DNA from: Methanococcoides methylutens MM1
GTDB lineage: Archaea; Halobacteriota; Methanosarcinia; Methanosarcinales; Methanosarcinaceae
Assembly (NCBI RefSeq): GCF_000970325.1
Contig: NZ_CP009518.1
Location: 1,178,001-1,242,000 of the forward strand
DNA: 64,000 nucleotides
Direction: 5' to 3'
The translations under genes and the position numbers were made by a program. Positions within the stretch are counted from its first letter, which is position 1. Every line of letters begins with the position of its first letter. Positions 1 through 8,975 of the stretch are shown piece by piece. The notes under the pieces were generated by a model. It ran no database searches, was not told where the DNA came from, and saw nothing but the letters and a program-made list of their open reading frames with translations.

Positions 1-19
1 GATCTGCAAAGGGATATCA

Positions 20-568
20 ATGAAAAACCCCGAAACTCACAACTACAGATACGATCTTAAAGAGAATATATTTTACGCAGGAGATCGCCGGATACCGGCC
101 TATGAGCTTGAGGAAAATGATATCGGAACCTGCGGATACTGTGATTCGACCATCACGAGTCTCAGCTATCATGCACTGGATGACGAATTCGTTGTTACAG
201 GTAAATGTGTAAACTGTGGAGCCCTCTCCGCTAATATTTATGACAATGACTGGAACTGGGTCAGGGAAATAACCATATCTCACTTTTCCAGGTCAATCCC
301 TGCAGACAAATCAGATAATATAGACATAACTATTCCTGATGCCAAAGAAACAAAAAACAAAGACACTCAGGAAAGCAACGAGATCGATGACCTGGAACTG
401 CTGAACAGTATACCCATGAGGCAGATCGAGACCATATTTTCACCTACAGAGATCAAAGCAATGTTCGCCCGTGCAAAAGGGGAAAAATGTATTCGGCAAT
501 ATCTCTACAATGCCAGGAAAAAATATCAGAAATTTGAAGATGTTTTTGGAATTAAGTTAACAATTTGA
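20..568 (+). CDS. Zinc-ribbon protein of unknown function
   Basis: A 182-residue soluble protein. Two cysteine pairs (CGYC near residues 38-41 and CVNC near 63-66) make a probable zinc ribbon in the N-terminal third. A polar, acidic linker (about 95-125) leads to a basic helical C-terminal region (about 125-182). No signal peptide or membrane segment is visible. The ATG is preceded by a modest AAAGGGA site. The gene stands alone: a long AT-rich stretch with no gene follows it. I do not recognise the family. A nucleic-acid-binding or regulatory role would fit a zinc ribbon with a basic tail, but that is only inference. Confidence 0.8.
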   Translation: MKNPETHNYRYDLKENIFYAGDRRIPAYELEENDIGTCGYCDSTITSLSYHALDDEFVVTGKCVNCGALSANIYDNDWNWVREITISHFSRSIPADKSDNIDITIPDAKETKNKDTQESNEIDDLELLNSIPMRQIETIFSPTEIKAMFARAKGEKCIRQYLYNARKKYQKFEDVFGIKLTI

Positions 569-997
569 CAAAATCTTATTTTTATATGATCAGTATTAAT
601 TAAATAAGTAATGTAATAAAATATTATTACATTAATTAATATTACTAATATAATAGATAACTATAATTTAGTTATATATTGACAACATAATAAATATGAC
701 TAAAATATAAATAAATTTTGAGTGAATGATGATTTCCAAACAAAACTAAAATATAAAAAAAATTAGAACAACGTATATAAAAATTATTGGTTATTAAGTA
801 TCATCAAATAACTTCAAAAAATTTTAGGGTCATTTTTGCATATGTGTTTTTACTACTTTTTTACTTGCAGAGTGTATATGCAATCGCTCTTAAAGTGCAA
901 GAAAAATATAGCAATTTTTTGCAAAATATATTCTTAAAGAACAAAATCCTTAATTAAATTTGAGATATGATCTAAAAATAGCAAACTACTATAGTTC

Positions 998-1041
998 AAA
1001 AAGTGAGAGCAAATTCTACAAATGAATAACTCTCACTTTTT
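998..1041. repeat. Perfect 12-bp inverted repeat, terminator-like
   Basis: The arms AAAAAGTGAGAG (998-1009) and CTCTCACTTTTT (1030-1041) are perfect inverse complements around a 20-nt loop. The A-run on one side and the T-run on the other would make it an intrinsic-terminator-like hairpin on either strand. No gene end lies nearby, so it may mark the end of an unannotated transcript. Confidence 0.55.
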
Positions 1042-1481
1042 AATACAACTGGCAAAACAAATGAGTAACTTTTTTAAAATAAAAAAGATCTCGAGAATTG
1101 ATCCTGAGAGCATACAAATATTATGTTGTATTTTGCCTATGTGATACCTATAATTAATTATTCACAACCTATACCAGTGGCAATCTAAAAACTAGTAGAA
1201 AAGCATAGCATTGTATCATGGGAAATTATACATAATTTTTGCACATATTTGGGATGAAAAAACAAAATCTCGAATTTGATCTGACACAAAACTAGAAAAA
1301 TCAGAGCAAAAAAGGCCGTGAAATCTCCATAACAGATACTATATGCATAGATTACTTGGACATATGTTATATGCATTTCTCGATTATTTTTTGCATAGAA
1401 TAACGGGTCTGCAAGATCAGTACTCCTTATTCATATAGAGTATGTAATAATTGAGTTTGTATAATTGGCCCTTTTCAGCAC

Positions 1482-1679
1482 ATGCTTGCAGTTGTTCATA
1501 TAGAATATAAGAATGGGAGAGGGAGAGTGGCTATCGAGTATTTTTATGATCATTTGAGCAAAATTACTGGACACTTCAAACTCACTAAAACTTCAATGTC
1601 AAATTTCACTAAAATAAATTTAAAATTTAGACATTTTTTGGTTAAATTATTAATGAAGTTTAACTACATTCAAAAATAA
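1482..1679 (+). pseudogene. Possible gene remnant in the AT-rich region
   Basis: A 65-codon open frame whose first 26 codons have gene-like composition (for example GRGRVAIEYFYDH), while the rest becomes AT-rich low-complexity coding (many K, N, F, I). No ribosome binding site precedes the ATG. The look is of a short surviving piece of an older gene that runs into non-coding sequence. I could not assign a family; a transposase fragment is one possibility but there is no motif to prove it. Confidence 0.2.
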
Positions 1680-2648
1680 TTACTCAACTTTTGCTATATG
1701 TATTTACATATATTCTGATTGCAACACCTACACTAAGTGAGCAATAAAATATTATATAAATATAGCACAATAATATCAGATTTGTCTTTATATATACTAG
1801 AATATACATAAAAGATATAATAAATCTCCTCATTAAAAATATCTATTATGAAATATAGACATCATAAAAGAGAGAATGTTGTAATTTAAATATATGGTAC
1901 ATAATAGATATCAAAGTATCATAAGTATCATATTTAAAAAAGCAAAGATGTAATAAAATATTATAATAATAGTATATATTATACAATAAAGTAAAGAAAA
2001 ACTTCATATAAATAAAGATAATAAAACAAATATGTAATAAAGTATATAATCTATAATAATATAATAAAATAACATATTAAATATAATTAAAGATGTGGCT
2101 ATGCGAATTAGCCATAATAATACATACGACCTATACACTATGCAAATTAAAAACTAATAAATAAATATAGCCATATAAAATTAAAACTTGCTACATTATA
2201 TATTTAGAATAAAGGAATAATAGTAACATAGATCTAAAGGTACTAAGAAATCCCAGTTACAAATAACTAATAAAAAAATTTATTATACAAATAAATACCA
2301 CAATTAGATCTGTTAAATCTAAAATTCACACTTTTATCAAAATATATACTAATTTTATATATAAATACTATAAATAGCGTGTGTTTCAATCAACACCTAC
2401 TATAAAGAATATATTTTAATATATATTAGTTTTAAGCTATTTACTACTTAGTATTTATAATAGCCGTTATATAAAATGTATTTTGCATTAGTGTATTGTT
2501 AATAATATACATCTAATAATAAAATAAAACCTATGTAATATTACTAAATAGTTATAATCAAGTATATACTTTTAAAGGAATGCTATTTTATAGATATAAT
2601 TCACAAAGGACCACCAGACTAAACTACCAAATGAAAAGCGGATAAAAA

Positions 2649-3512
2649 TTATTCATCCAGCCATTCATTTACCTTCTCAGGATTGTTCTCGATCCACTTT
2701 GCAGCAGCCTCTTCAGGAGACATGCCATTCTCCATGTTTAGCATTACAAATTGCACATCCTCATGGGACCAGTTGAACCTTGTGAGAACATCATATACCC
2801 CGGGCATATCCTCTTCAAGACCCATACGAGTAAGTGTATCTACATTGTCCTCATAACCAAATACCTTTTCAGAATCATCAAGATACTTAAGGTCCCAGCG
2901 GCTAAAGGCCCAATGTGGCGACCAGAGAGTGACAACAATAGGCTCTTCAACAGCAATAGACCTGCCAAGCTCAGAGGTCATTGAGGCCGTACTGCCCGGA
3001 ACAAGCCTGTAATCGAGCCCGTATACCTCAATAGCATTGACTGCGTTGTACATTATACCTGCACCCGGATCGATGCCAATTATTTCTGAATCGAATGCTT
3101 CCTTGTTAGCATTGAGCTCATCGATGGAATTAACTTCAACGTATGTAGGAACTACAAGTCCAAGGCGACAACCTTCGAGATTATGTCTTACATAAACTAT
3201 CTGATCGCCATATTGGTTCCAATAGATCTCCTGGGTGACCGGCAACCAGGCAGATGTTGTGAAATCTATATCACCCTTTGCAAGACCCTGATACAACGCC
3301 TCTGCATCCACTGCTTTGGCCTCGACTTCATAACCCTTCATCTCAAGCACCTGTTTTACTACATTAGTACTTGCGACCTCCCCATCCCAGAGAACATAAC
3401 CAAAAGTTACCTTTTTAGAAGCCCCTTTATTTTCATTCGGATCGGCCTGTTCGATACAACCAGCTACGGAAAACGTTAGCAGCAATATCAGGATCAACGT
3501 AACAGATTTCAT
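2649..3512 (-). CDS. Glycine betaine/proline-type ABC substrate-binding lipoprotein (OpuAC/ProX-like)
   Basis: A lipoprotein that should capture quaternary-amine osmolytes such as glycine betaine outside the membrane for an ABC importer. It has a signal peptide with lipobox SVAGC (Cys19 of the 287-residue form) followed by one OpuAC-type binding domain. Family features include the WLPVT segment and several conserved tryptophans that could cage a trimethylammonium group. An upstream in-frame ATG at 3557 exists, but a TATA-like box (about 3562-3572) would place transcription start near 3542, so the ATG at 3512, directly before the signal peptide, is preferred. No OpuAA or OpuAB genes adjoin it, and a terminator (3689-3707) separates it from the upstream amino-acid transporter. 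It is therefore an orphan binding protein. Confidence 0.88.
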   Translation of the reverse strand: MKSVTLILILLLTFSVAGCIEQADPNENKGASKKVTFGYVLWDGEVASTNVVKQVLEMKGYEVEAKAVDAEALYQGLAKGDIDFTTSAWLPVTQEIYWNQYGDQIVYVRHNLEGCRLGLVVPTYVEVNSIDELNANKEAFDSEIIGIDPGAGIMYNAVNAIEVYGLDYRLVPGSTASMTSELGRSIAVEEPIVVTLWSPHWAFSRWDLKYLDDSEKVFGYEDNVDTLTRMGLEEDMPGVYDVLTRFNWSHEDVQFVMLNMENGMSPEEAAAKWIENNPEKVNEWLDE

Positions 3513-3559
3513 TGTTTCGATCAAAGTACGATATACTTTGTAAACTCCCCAATTCATTT

Positions 3560-3574
3560 TTGTATATACACAAT
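3560..3574 (-). promoter_or_regulatory. TATA-like box of the betaine-binding lipoprotein gene
   Basis: On the minus strand the sequence reads GTGTATATAC, a fair archaeal TATA element. Transcription about 25 nt downstream would start near 3542, inside the longest open frame, which supports the shorter start at 3512. Confidence 0.4.
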
Positions 3575-3688
3575 ATTCATTTCTACCTTATGAAAATATG
3601 CATCAAAATAGTGAAATGGCCTCAGAATAAAAAAAATAAGATTTAAAAATGAGCTACAAATAAAGGATTAAAAATAAAAGCAAGCGAC

Positions 3689-3707
3689 GGTCCTGTATCA
3701 CAGGACC
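3689..3707 (-). terminator. Hairpin terminator after the amino-acid ABC operon
   Basis: Perfect 8-bp arms (GGTCCTGT/ACAGGACC) enclose a 3-nt loop, followed on the minus strand by a T-rich stretch. The hairpin overlaps the stop codon (3698-3700) that the ATPase gene would use if its frameshift were corrected, evidence that the corrected frame is the ancestral one. Confidence 0.6.
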
Positions 3708-3711
3708 TTAC

Positions 3712-4419
3712 TTAAAAATGATCTTGTCCTCTCATGCTTAGCATTAGAGAAAATATCTTCAGGCTTACCCTCTTCGACGATACACCTTCATCCATGAATA
3801 GGACGCGGTCAGCTACTTCCCTGGCAAATCCCATTTCGTGGGTAACCACTACCATGGTCATGCCCTCTTTTGCAAGGTCTTTCATTACATTAAGGACCTC
3901 GCCCACCATCTCAGGATCCAGAGCTGAGGTGGGTTCATCAAAAAGCATCACCTTTGGCTGCATGGCAAGTGCTCTTGCAATTGCAACTCTCTGCTGCTGA
4001 CCACCGGAGAGTGCACCTGGCCGGACATCTGCTTTATCCACCAGACCAACCTTTCGAAGCAGATTCATTGCCCTGTCATTAGCTTCATCCTCGCTAAGCC
4101 CTCTCACACGGATCGGTGCAAGAGCTACGTTCTTCAGGGCTGACATGTGAGGGAAAAGGTTGAAGCGCTGGAACACCATGCCCACCTCTTCTCTTATCTT
4201 GTTGATATCAACGGAAGGATCAGTTATGACCTCTCCTTCAACTGAGATCTGGCCGGATGTTGGCATCTCAAGAAGGTTCAGGCATCGGAGGAATGTGCTT
4301 TTACCTGATCCGGAAGGACCGATTACACATACAACCTCGCTTGGTTCAACTGTGGTCGATATGCCTTTTAAGACCTTAAGGTCTCCGAAATGTTTGTGCA
4401 GGTCATGCACTTCAATCAT
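3712..4419 (-). CDS. Polar amino-acid ABC transporter ATP-binding protein, C terminus frameshifted
   Basis: ATPase of a polar amino-acid importer (GlnQ/HisP family). Walker A (GPSGSGKST, about residues 34-42), signature LSGGQQQR, Walker B followed by DEPTSALDP, and the switch histidine (VTHE) are all intact. After FMDEGV the frame is wrong for the family: the sequence reads [10 protein letters not shown] to a stop at 3712. Adding one A near 3770 restores [12 protein letters not shown] and a normal family tail ending at 3698-3700, inside the terminator hairpin. So one base is missing, either truly or as a sequence error. The ATG at 4419 overlaps the permease stop; an in-frame TTG at 4425 lies closer to the AAGGAGG site. 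The catalytic core should survive, so activity may persist. Confidence 0.88.
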   Translation of the reverse strand: MIEVHDLHKHFGDLKVLKGISTTVEPSEVVCVIGPSGSGKSTFLRCLNLLEMPTSGQISVEGEVITDPSVDINKIREEVGMVFQRFNLFPHMSALKNVALAPIRVRGLSEDEANDRAMNLLRKVGLVDKADVRPGALSGGQQQRVAIARALAMQPKVMLFDEPTSALDPEMVGEVLNVMKDLAKEGMTMVVVTHEMGFAREVADRVLFMDEGVSSKRVSLKIFSLMLSMRGQDHF

Positions 4420-5101
4420 TGCCAACGCCAAGCCTCCTTTCTGAATAATGTACTAAACGTGATATAGTCAATGTCATCACTAGATACACCAGTGCAACAC
4501 CTATGTAAACCGGGAACGATGCGAAGGTGGTAGCAACATAGAGCTGTCCGCTCTTTAGCAGTTCAGGCACACCTATCACAGCCAGAAGTGAGGAATCCTT
4601 CAAAAGCACAATGAACTCGTTACCCAGAGGAGGCATGATCCTCCTGAATGCCTGTGGCAGGATGATATCCTTCATGGTCTGGGCATGGCTCATCCCAAGG
4701 GAACGTGCAGCTTCCATCTGGCCCTTTTCTATAGACTGGATACCTGCTCTTACGATCTCTGCAACATAAGCACCACTATTGATACTACAGACCACCACAC
4801 CGGCAAGAATAGGATCTATCCTCAGCGGTTCACCGGTAACATTGCTGATAAGTCCCGGGATTCCATAATAGAACAGAAGTATCTGTACAAGTAAAGGAGT
4901 TCCCCTTATGAAATCGATATATACAACACTTGGATAATGGAATATTTTAGATTTGGACAATTTCCCAAGGGCCATGAATATGCCAATAATTGTCCCGAAG
5001 AATACTGATAACGATGTAACTTCTACAGTGATCACAGCACCTTGCAATAAACTTGGCATTACATTGATGATATGACCAATATATGATTGGAGAATGTCCA
5101 C
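4412..5101 (-). CDS. Polar amino-acid ABC transporter permease (HisM/GlnP family)
   Basis: Integral membrane subunit of a polar amino-acid importer, 229 residues with about five membrane segments, normal for the family. The cytoplasmic EAA loop ([13 protein letters not shown] with the downstream [11 protein letters not shown]) that docks on the ATPase is clear. It sits between the binding protein (77 bases upstream) and the ATPase, whose start overlaps its stop. A hairpin in the upstream gap (5129-5155) may lower its expression relative to the binding protein. Confidence 0.93.
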   Translation of the reverse strand: MDILQSYIGHIINVMPSLLQGAVITVEVTSLSVFFGTIIGIFMALGKLSKSKIFHYPSVVYIDFIRGTPLLVQILLFYYGIPGLISNVTGEPLRIDPILAGVVVCSINSGAYVAEIVRAGIQSIEKGQMEAARSLGMSHAQTMKDIILPQAFRRIMPPLGNEFIVLLKDSSLLAVIGVPELLKSGQLYVATTFASFPVYIGVALVYLVMTLTISRLVHYSERRLGVGND

Positions 5102-5128
5102 TTGAGATCACCTTAGAACAAAAAAATG

Positions 5129-5155
5129 GATGCGTGATATAAAAAACCACGCATC
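5129..5155 (-). terminator. Intra-operon hairpin between binding protein and permease
   Basis: On the minus strand GATGCGTG, an 11-nt loop and CACGCATC are followed by a run of seven T. It lies in the gap between the binding-protein stop and the permease start. Such partial terminators commonly keep the binding protein in excess over the membrane complex; that role is inferred here. Confidence 0.6.
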
Positions 5156-5178
5156 AAATCGAGATATTGAACAATTGT

Positions 5179-5955
5179 TTAGCTGAAGTATTTAGACTGG
5201 ATCTCATCATAGGTTCCGTCTTCAATAACATTCTGAAGACCTGCATCGATCATGGTAAGCAATTCTTCATTGCCACTTCTAACAGCAAAACCGTATGATT
5301 CGCTTTCCAGCTTTTCGCCTGCGATCTTAATGGTTCCTGGCTGCTGGACCATGTATGCCTGGGTAACAGGCAGATCGTTGATAACAACGTCAGCGCCACC
5401 GTTTACAAGCTCCATCATTACAACATCAACTGTATTGAATGTCTTGACCTCTGAAAGGACACCTGCATCCAGAAGCTCCTGTGCCTTTTCATGACCTGTT
5501 GAACCGATCTGTACTGATGCAACAAGATCCTGAAGGTCATCCACACTGTTCACATCGCTATTATCAGCTGCGACTGCAATTGCAAGTCCTGCATCAATAT
5601 ATGGTGCACTGAAGTCAACCTGTTCCTCACGTGCTTCTGTGATGGTCATACCGGATGCAATGATGTCGATGTTACCGCTCTGTACAGCAGGGATCAGTGC
5701 ATCAAAACCGATGCTCTGTATCTCGACCTCAAATCCCTGATCTTCAGCGATAGCCTTGATAAGTTCGATGTCAAAACCGGTAATTGCACCGGATTCGTCT
5801 GTCATCTCAAATGGAGGGAAGGTTGGTTCTGTTCCCACAATAAAGGTAGCTGTCTCGACTTCCCCGCCTTCAGCTGTTGTGTTGTCGGTGCAACCGGAGA
5901 ATGCAACAACTGCGACAAGCATGAGAACTGCTACAAATGCCGTTAATTTGTTCAT
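5179..5955 (-). CDS. Polar amino-acid ABC transporter substrate-binding lipoprotein
   Basis: A 258-residue lipoprotein (lipobox FSGC, Cys22) with one SBP_bac_3 domain that should bind a polar amino acid outside the membrane. Family hallmarks are the opening GTEPTFPPFEM, GFDIELIKAIA, the arginine-bearing TEAREEQVDFSAPY and IGSTG segments. First gene of a three-gene operon with permease and ATPase downstream on the same strand. The ATG has a weak AGGATGG site, and a TATA box lies about 40 bases upstream. The exact substrate cannot be read from the sequence. Confidence 0.93.
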   Translation of the reverse strand: MNKLTAFVAVLMLVAVVAFSGCTDNTTAEGGEVETATFIVGTEPTFPPFEMTDESGAITGFDIELIKAIAEDQGFEVEIQSIGFDALIPAVQSGNIDIIASGMTITEAREEQVDFSAPYIDAGLAIAVAADNSDVNSVDDLQDLVASVQIGSTGHEKAQELLDAGVLSEVKTFNTVDVVMMELVNGGADVVINDLPVTQAYMVQQPGTIKIAGEKLESESYGFAVRSGNEELLTMIDAGLQNVIEDGTYDEIQSKYFS

Positions 5956-5988
5956 TTTTTACCATCCTATTTAGTTCTGAAAAGGTCT

Positions 5989-6001
5989 GTATTTATATTC
6001 A
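5989..6001 (-). promoter_or_regulatory. TATA box of the amino-acid transporter operon
   Basis: GAATATAAAT on the minus strand, about 36-45 bases upstream of the ATG at 5955, is a good archaeal TATA match and would give a short leader containing the ribosome binding site. Confidence 0.45.
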
Positions 6002-6065
6002 AACCGTTAATAGGCATAAATTTCCAACTCATTTAAGGTTTTCCATATCTTATTTTTACAAATTC

Positions 6066-6085
6066 GGTCGAATTGTTACTCGACC
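6066..6085. promoter_or_regulatory. Inverted repeat in the divergent promoter region
   Basis: GGTCGA and TCGACC flank an 8-nt spacer in the region shared by the amino-acid transporter operon (leftwards) and the DUF255 gene (rightwards). A dimeric regulator site is plausible; no regulator is identified. Confidence 0.3.
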
Positions 6086-6182
6086 TCACAACTACCCATA
6101 CAAATTATAATAAAGGTTGATCAAGAAAGATATACAATAATAACAGCAATAACAGCGGATCAGAAAATAAAGGGGGAACAAT

Positions 6183-8318
6183 TTGTTAAGCCAAAATGAA
6201 GACGCCAGGAAACCGAACAGGTTGATCCATGAAAAAAGTCCATACCTTCTTCAGCATGCCTATAACCCCGTTGACTGGTATCCGTGGGGAGATGAAGCAT
6301 TCAGGAAAGCAAAAGAGGAAAACAGGCCGATCTTCCTTTCCATCGGATATTCAACCTGCCACTGGTGTCATGTAATGGAAGAGGAATCCTTCGAGAATCA
6401 GGAAGTGGCTGACCTTCTGAACAACAATTTTATTCCCATAAAGGTTGACAGGGAAGAAAGACCCGACATAGATGCTGTCTACATGGAGGTCTGCCAGGCA
6501 ATGAACGGAAGAGGTGGCTGGCCGCTTACCATAATAATGACACCTGAGAAGGTGCCTTTTGTTGCTGCAACCTATATCCCGCGGGAAAGTATTCCGGGAA
6601 GAATAGGCCTGATTGACCTCCTGAGTCAGATCAATGGAGTCTGGACCGACCAGCCTGAAAAAGTAGAAGAGCAAACTTCCATGGTGCTTTCACATTTCTC
6701 AGCTCAGACCACCCGAAAACCTCCCGAAAAGGGAAAAATTAATGAAAACACACTATATCTTGCTTTCAAACACCTTGAAGACACATTCGATGAAGAGAAC
6801 GGTGGGTTTGGAAATGCACCAAAGTTCCCTTCCCCGCACAACCTCCTATACCTGCTGAGATACTGGCACAGGAGCGATGATGAAAAAGCACTGGATATTG
6901 TGGAGAGAACCCTCAAAGCAATGAGAGCCGGAGGAATCTATGACCACATCGGTTTCGGATTCCACCGATATTCAACGGACAGCTCCTGGCTTGTCCCTCA
7001 CTTTGAAAAGATGCTGTACGATCAGGGAATGCTGGCAATTGCCTATTCGGAGACCTTCCAGGTAACGCATAAACCTGAATATGCACAGACAGTCAGGGAG
7101 ATATTCGAATATGTCGAGCGAGACATGACATCACCGGAAGGTGGATTCTACTGTGCAGAAGATGCCGACAGTGAGGGGGTTGAGGGCAAGTTCTACGTAT
7201 GGGACATCGATGAGATCAGGGAAGTCCTTGGAGATCCTGATGCTGATATCTTCATCGATCATTTCAACATTCAGGAAAGTGGCAATTTCCTTGATGAGAG
7301 CACACACCAGCAGACCGGAAAGAACATATTGCACCTCAAGAACAGCGTGACCAGTGTTGAGAAGATCGCAGACAAATACAATATCACTACAGAAGAACTT
7401 GAAAGTTCCATTGAGAAAAGCAGAGCAAAGCTCTTTGAGGTACGTGAGAAGAGAATTCACCCATCTAAAGATGACAAAATCCTCACCGACTGGAATGGAC
7501 TGATGATAGCGGCCCTGGCCATTGCTTCAAGGGCACTCGGAGAGAAGAGATACGAAGAGATGGCGAGAAGATGTGCGGACTTCATACTTACCAGCACTTA
7601 CATGAGAACAGGCCTTCTTTCCCACCTCTGCACTGAAAATGCAGAGTCGGTATCAGATTCACCTGTATTTCTTGATGACCATGCATTCCTCATATGGGGA
7701 CTGATAGAGCTTTATGAGAGCACTTTTGAGACATCCTACCTCAACACAGCACTAAAGCTCAACGAATACCTGCTGGAAAATTACGAAGATGTTGAAAACG
7801 GAGGACTCTACCAGACATCCGCTGACTCGGAGAATCTCCTTTTCCGGAAAAAGGAGGTCTATGACGGTGCAATGCCAAGCGGGAACTCAGTGGCCCTATC
7901 AAATCTGATCCGCCTTGGAAGAATGACAGGCAACCCGGAACTTGAAAAGAAAGCCCATGAGATGATGGAAAGCTTCTCAGGGACCGTTTCAACAATACCC
8001 ATAGGATACACTCATTTCCTTTCCGGTGTGAACTTTATACTGGGCTCATCGAGTGAAGTCGTGATTATGGGAGAGTCTGATTCTGATGACAGCAGAATGA
8101 TGCTTTCAGCAATTGATCATGAATACCTGCCCAACAATGTCGTGATATTCAGGCCAAATGTAACAAACGGAGAAGCTATCACCCGGATAGCAAAATATAC
8201 TGAGAACTATTCCATGAAAGACAACAAAGCAACTGCTTATGTGTGCAAGGGCATGCAATGCAATAAGCCTGTCAATGATCCTGAAGAGATGATACGATTG
8301 CTCAAATCTAATGAATAA
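6183..8318 (+). CDS. DUF255 thioredoxin-fold / glycosidase-like protein (YyaL/SSP411 family)
   Basis: A 711-residue cytosolic protein of the DUF255 (YyaL, SPATA20) family. The N-terminal thioredoxin-like domain starts with the family signature [20 protein letters not shown] and carries a CHWC motif (Cys59, Cys62). The rest is an (alpha/alpha) barrel similar to N-acylglucosamine epimerase or six-hairpin glycosidase folds, with conserved stretches such as [12 protein letters not shown] and HFEKMLYDQ. Length is typical. The biochemical role of the family is not settled. Translation probably starts at a TTG with a strong AAAGGGGG site six bases upstream; no better ATG exists before the conserved region. 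The next genes (thioredoxin-like lipoprotein, CcdA) are also thiol-related, though 113 bases away. Confidence 0.9.
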   Translation: MLSQNEDARKPNRLIHEKSPYLLQHAYNPVDWYPWGDEAFRKAKEENRPIFLSIGYSTCHWCHVMEEESFENQEVADLLNNNFIPIKVDREERPDIDAVYMEVCQAMNGRGGWPLTIIMTPEKVPFVAATYIPRESIPGRIGLIDLLSQINGVWTDQPEKVEEQTSMVLSHFSAQTTRKPPEKGKINENTLYLAFKHLEDTFDEENGGFGNAPKFPSPHNLLYLLRYWHRSDDEKALDIVERTLKAMRAGGIYDHIGFGFHRYSTDSSWLVPHFEKMLYDQGMLAIAYSETFQVTHKPEYAQTVREIFEYVERDMTSPEGGFYCAEDADSEGVEGKFYVWDIDEIREVLGDPDADIFIDHFNIQESGNFLDESTHQQTGKNILHLKNSVTSVEKIADKYNITTEELESSIEKSRAKLFEVREKRIHPSKDDKILTDWNGLMIAALAIASRALGEKRYEEMARRCADFILTSTYMRTGLLSHLCTENAESVSDSPVFLDDHAFLIWGLIELYESTFETSYLNTALKLNEYLLENYEDVENGGLYQTSADSENLLFRKKEVYDGAMPSGNSVALSNLIRLGRMTGNPELEKKAHEMMESFSGTVSTIPIGYTHFLSGVNFILGSSSEVVIMGESDSDDSRMMLSAIDHEYLPNNVVIFRPNVTNGEAITRIAKYTENYSMKDNKATAYVCKGMQCNKPVNDPEEMIRLLKSNE

Positions 8319-8407
8319 GCAGAAGACGATCATTATTTTGGTCTGGAAGAAGCTCAAAGTGGGAAATTACCGGATTTTGGAATACACAACACTTATTTGC
8401 AGATAGT

Positions 8408-8425
8408 CCCCATATTTAATGGGGG
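8408..8425 (+). promoter_or_regulatory. Hairpin covering the ribosome binding site of the thioredoxin-like gene
   Basis: CCCCAT (8408-8413) can pair with ATGGGG (8419-8424) across a 5-nt loop. The right arm includes most of the GGGGG ribosome binding site of the gene at 8432, so folding would hide it. Translational control or temperature sensing is possible but untested. Confidence 0.35.
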
Positions 8426-8431
8426 CTTTAA

Positions 8432-8974
8432 ATGCAATTTAAAAAGAACACAGGCTTAGTTTCAGTTTTACTGATATTATTCGTTGTCATTTTTTCCGGT
8501 TGTGTGGAAGATGAGACTCCTGAAGATAGCGATCCGGTAGAAACTGTTGACTGGAGGGATGTCGAGCTTACGGATGTAAGAACAGGAGAGGTCTTCAAAA
8601 TAAGTGATCTTGAAAAACCTGTCCTTGTTGAAAGTTTTGCAGTCTGGTGTCCGACCTGTCTCCAACAGCAAAAACAAATGCAAGAGCTCATTGAGCTGGA
8701 AGGAGAAAGCATAACTCATGTTTCTCTTGACACTGACCCAAATGAAGATATTGACCAGGTGCTTGATCATGCAGAAAGGAATGGCTTTGAATGGTACTTT
8801 GCAGTCGCACCTACGGAAATGACAGAAGACCTTATCGATGAATTCGGTGTTGAGGTTGTAAATGCACCAATTGCACCTGTTATACTCATATGTGAGGACG
8901 GGGAAGCAAGGCTACTGGGCAGAGGCCTTAAATCTGCAGAAGAATTGAACACAGAGGTAATGGAGGGGTGCTGA
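8432..8974 (+). CDS. Thioredoxin-like lipoprotein (TlpA/ResA-like)
   Basis: A 180-residue lipoprotein: lipobox FSGC (Cys24), a short acidic linker, then a thioredoxin fold with the active site WCPTC (Cys73, Cys76) in the usual position after the first strand, and a cis-proline region (APIAPVI) near residue 150. It should act outside the membrane as a thiol-disulfide carrier. It is followed at once by a CcdA-type membrane protein (stop TGA, one base, ATG), the classic pair in which CcdA passes electrons from cytosolic thioredoxin to an outer thioredoxin-like partner. Likely clients are apocytochrome c or other surface proteins. Confidence 0.88.
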   Translation: MQFKKNTGLVSVLLILFVVIFSGCVEDETPEDSDPVETVDWRDVELTDVRTGEVFKISDLEKPVLVESFAVWCPTCLQQQKQMQELIELEGESITHVSLDTDPNEDIDQVLDHAERNGFEWYFAVAPTEMTEDLIDEFGVEVVNAPIAPVILICEDGEARLLGRGLKSAEELNTEVMEGC

Positions 8975-8975
8975 A

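Larger units (their letters stand above)
569..2648. other. AT-rich gene-poor region of about 2.1 kb
   Basis: This stretch is far richer in A and T than the rest of the window and holds only short open frames. It contains a 12-bp inverted repeat (998-1041), a palindrome at 609-634, a 17-nt repeat shared by 611-627 and 1948-1964, four TTTTTGCA motifs (around 834, 918, 1236 and 1388), and a small hairpin with TGGCTA/TAGCCA arms (2096-2114). The stretch 1482-1560 is less AT-biased and may be a decayed gene end. No transposase, tRNA, integrase or origin-binding array could be recognised. It could be a decayed accessory region, a locus for an untranslated RNA or a silenced island; the sequence does not decide. 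Confidence 0.7.

Noticed and set aside
2371-2400. CRISPR-like repeat (GTTTCAATC type) in the AT-rich region
   Set aside because: It occurs only once, with no regularly spaced copies or cas genes.
569-2648. Replication origin
   Set aside because: AT-richness alone is not enough: no Orc1/Cdc6 gene and no origin-recognition-box array were seen.
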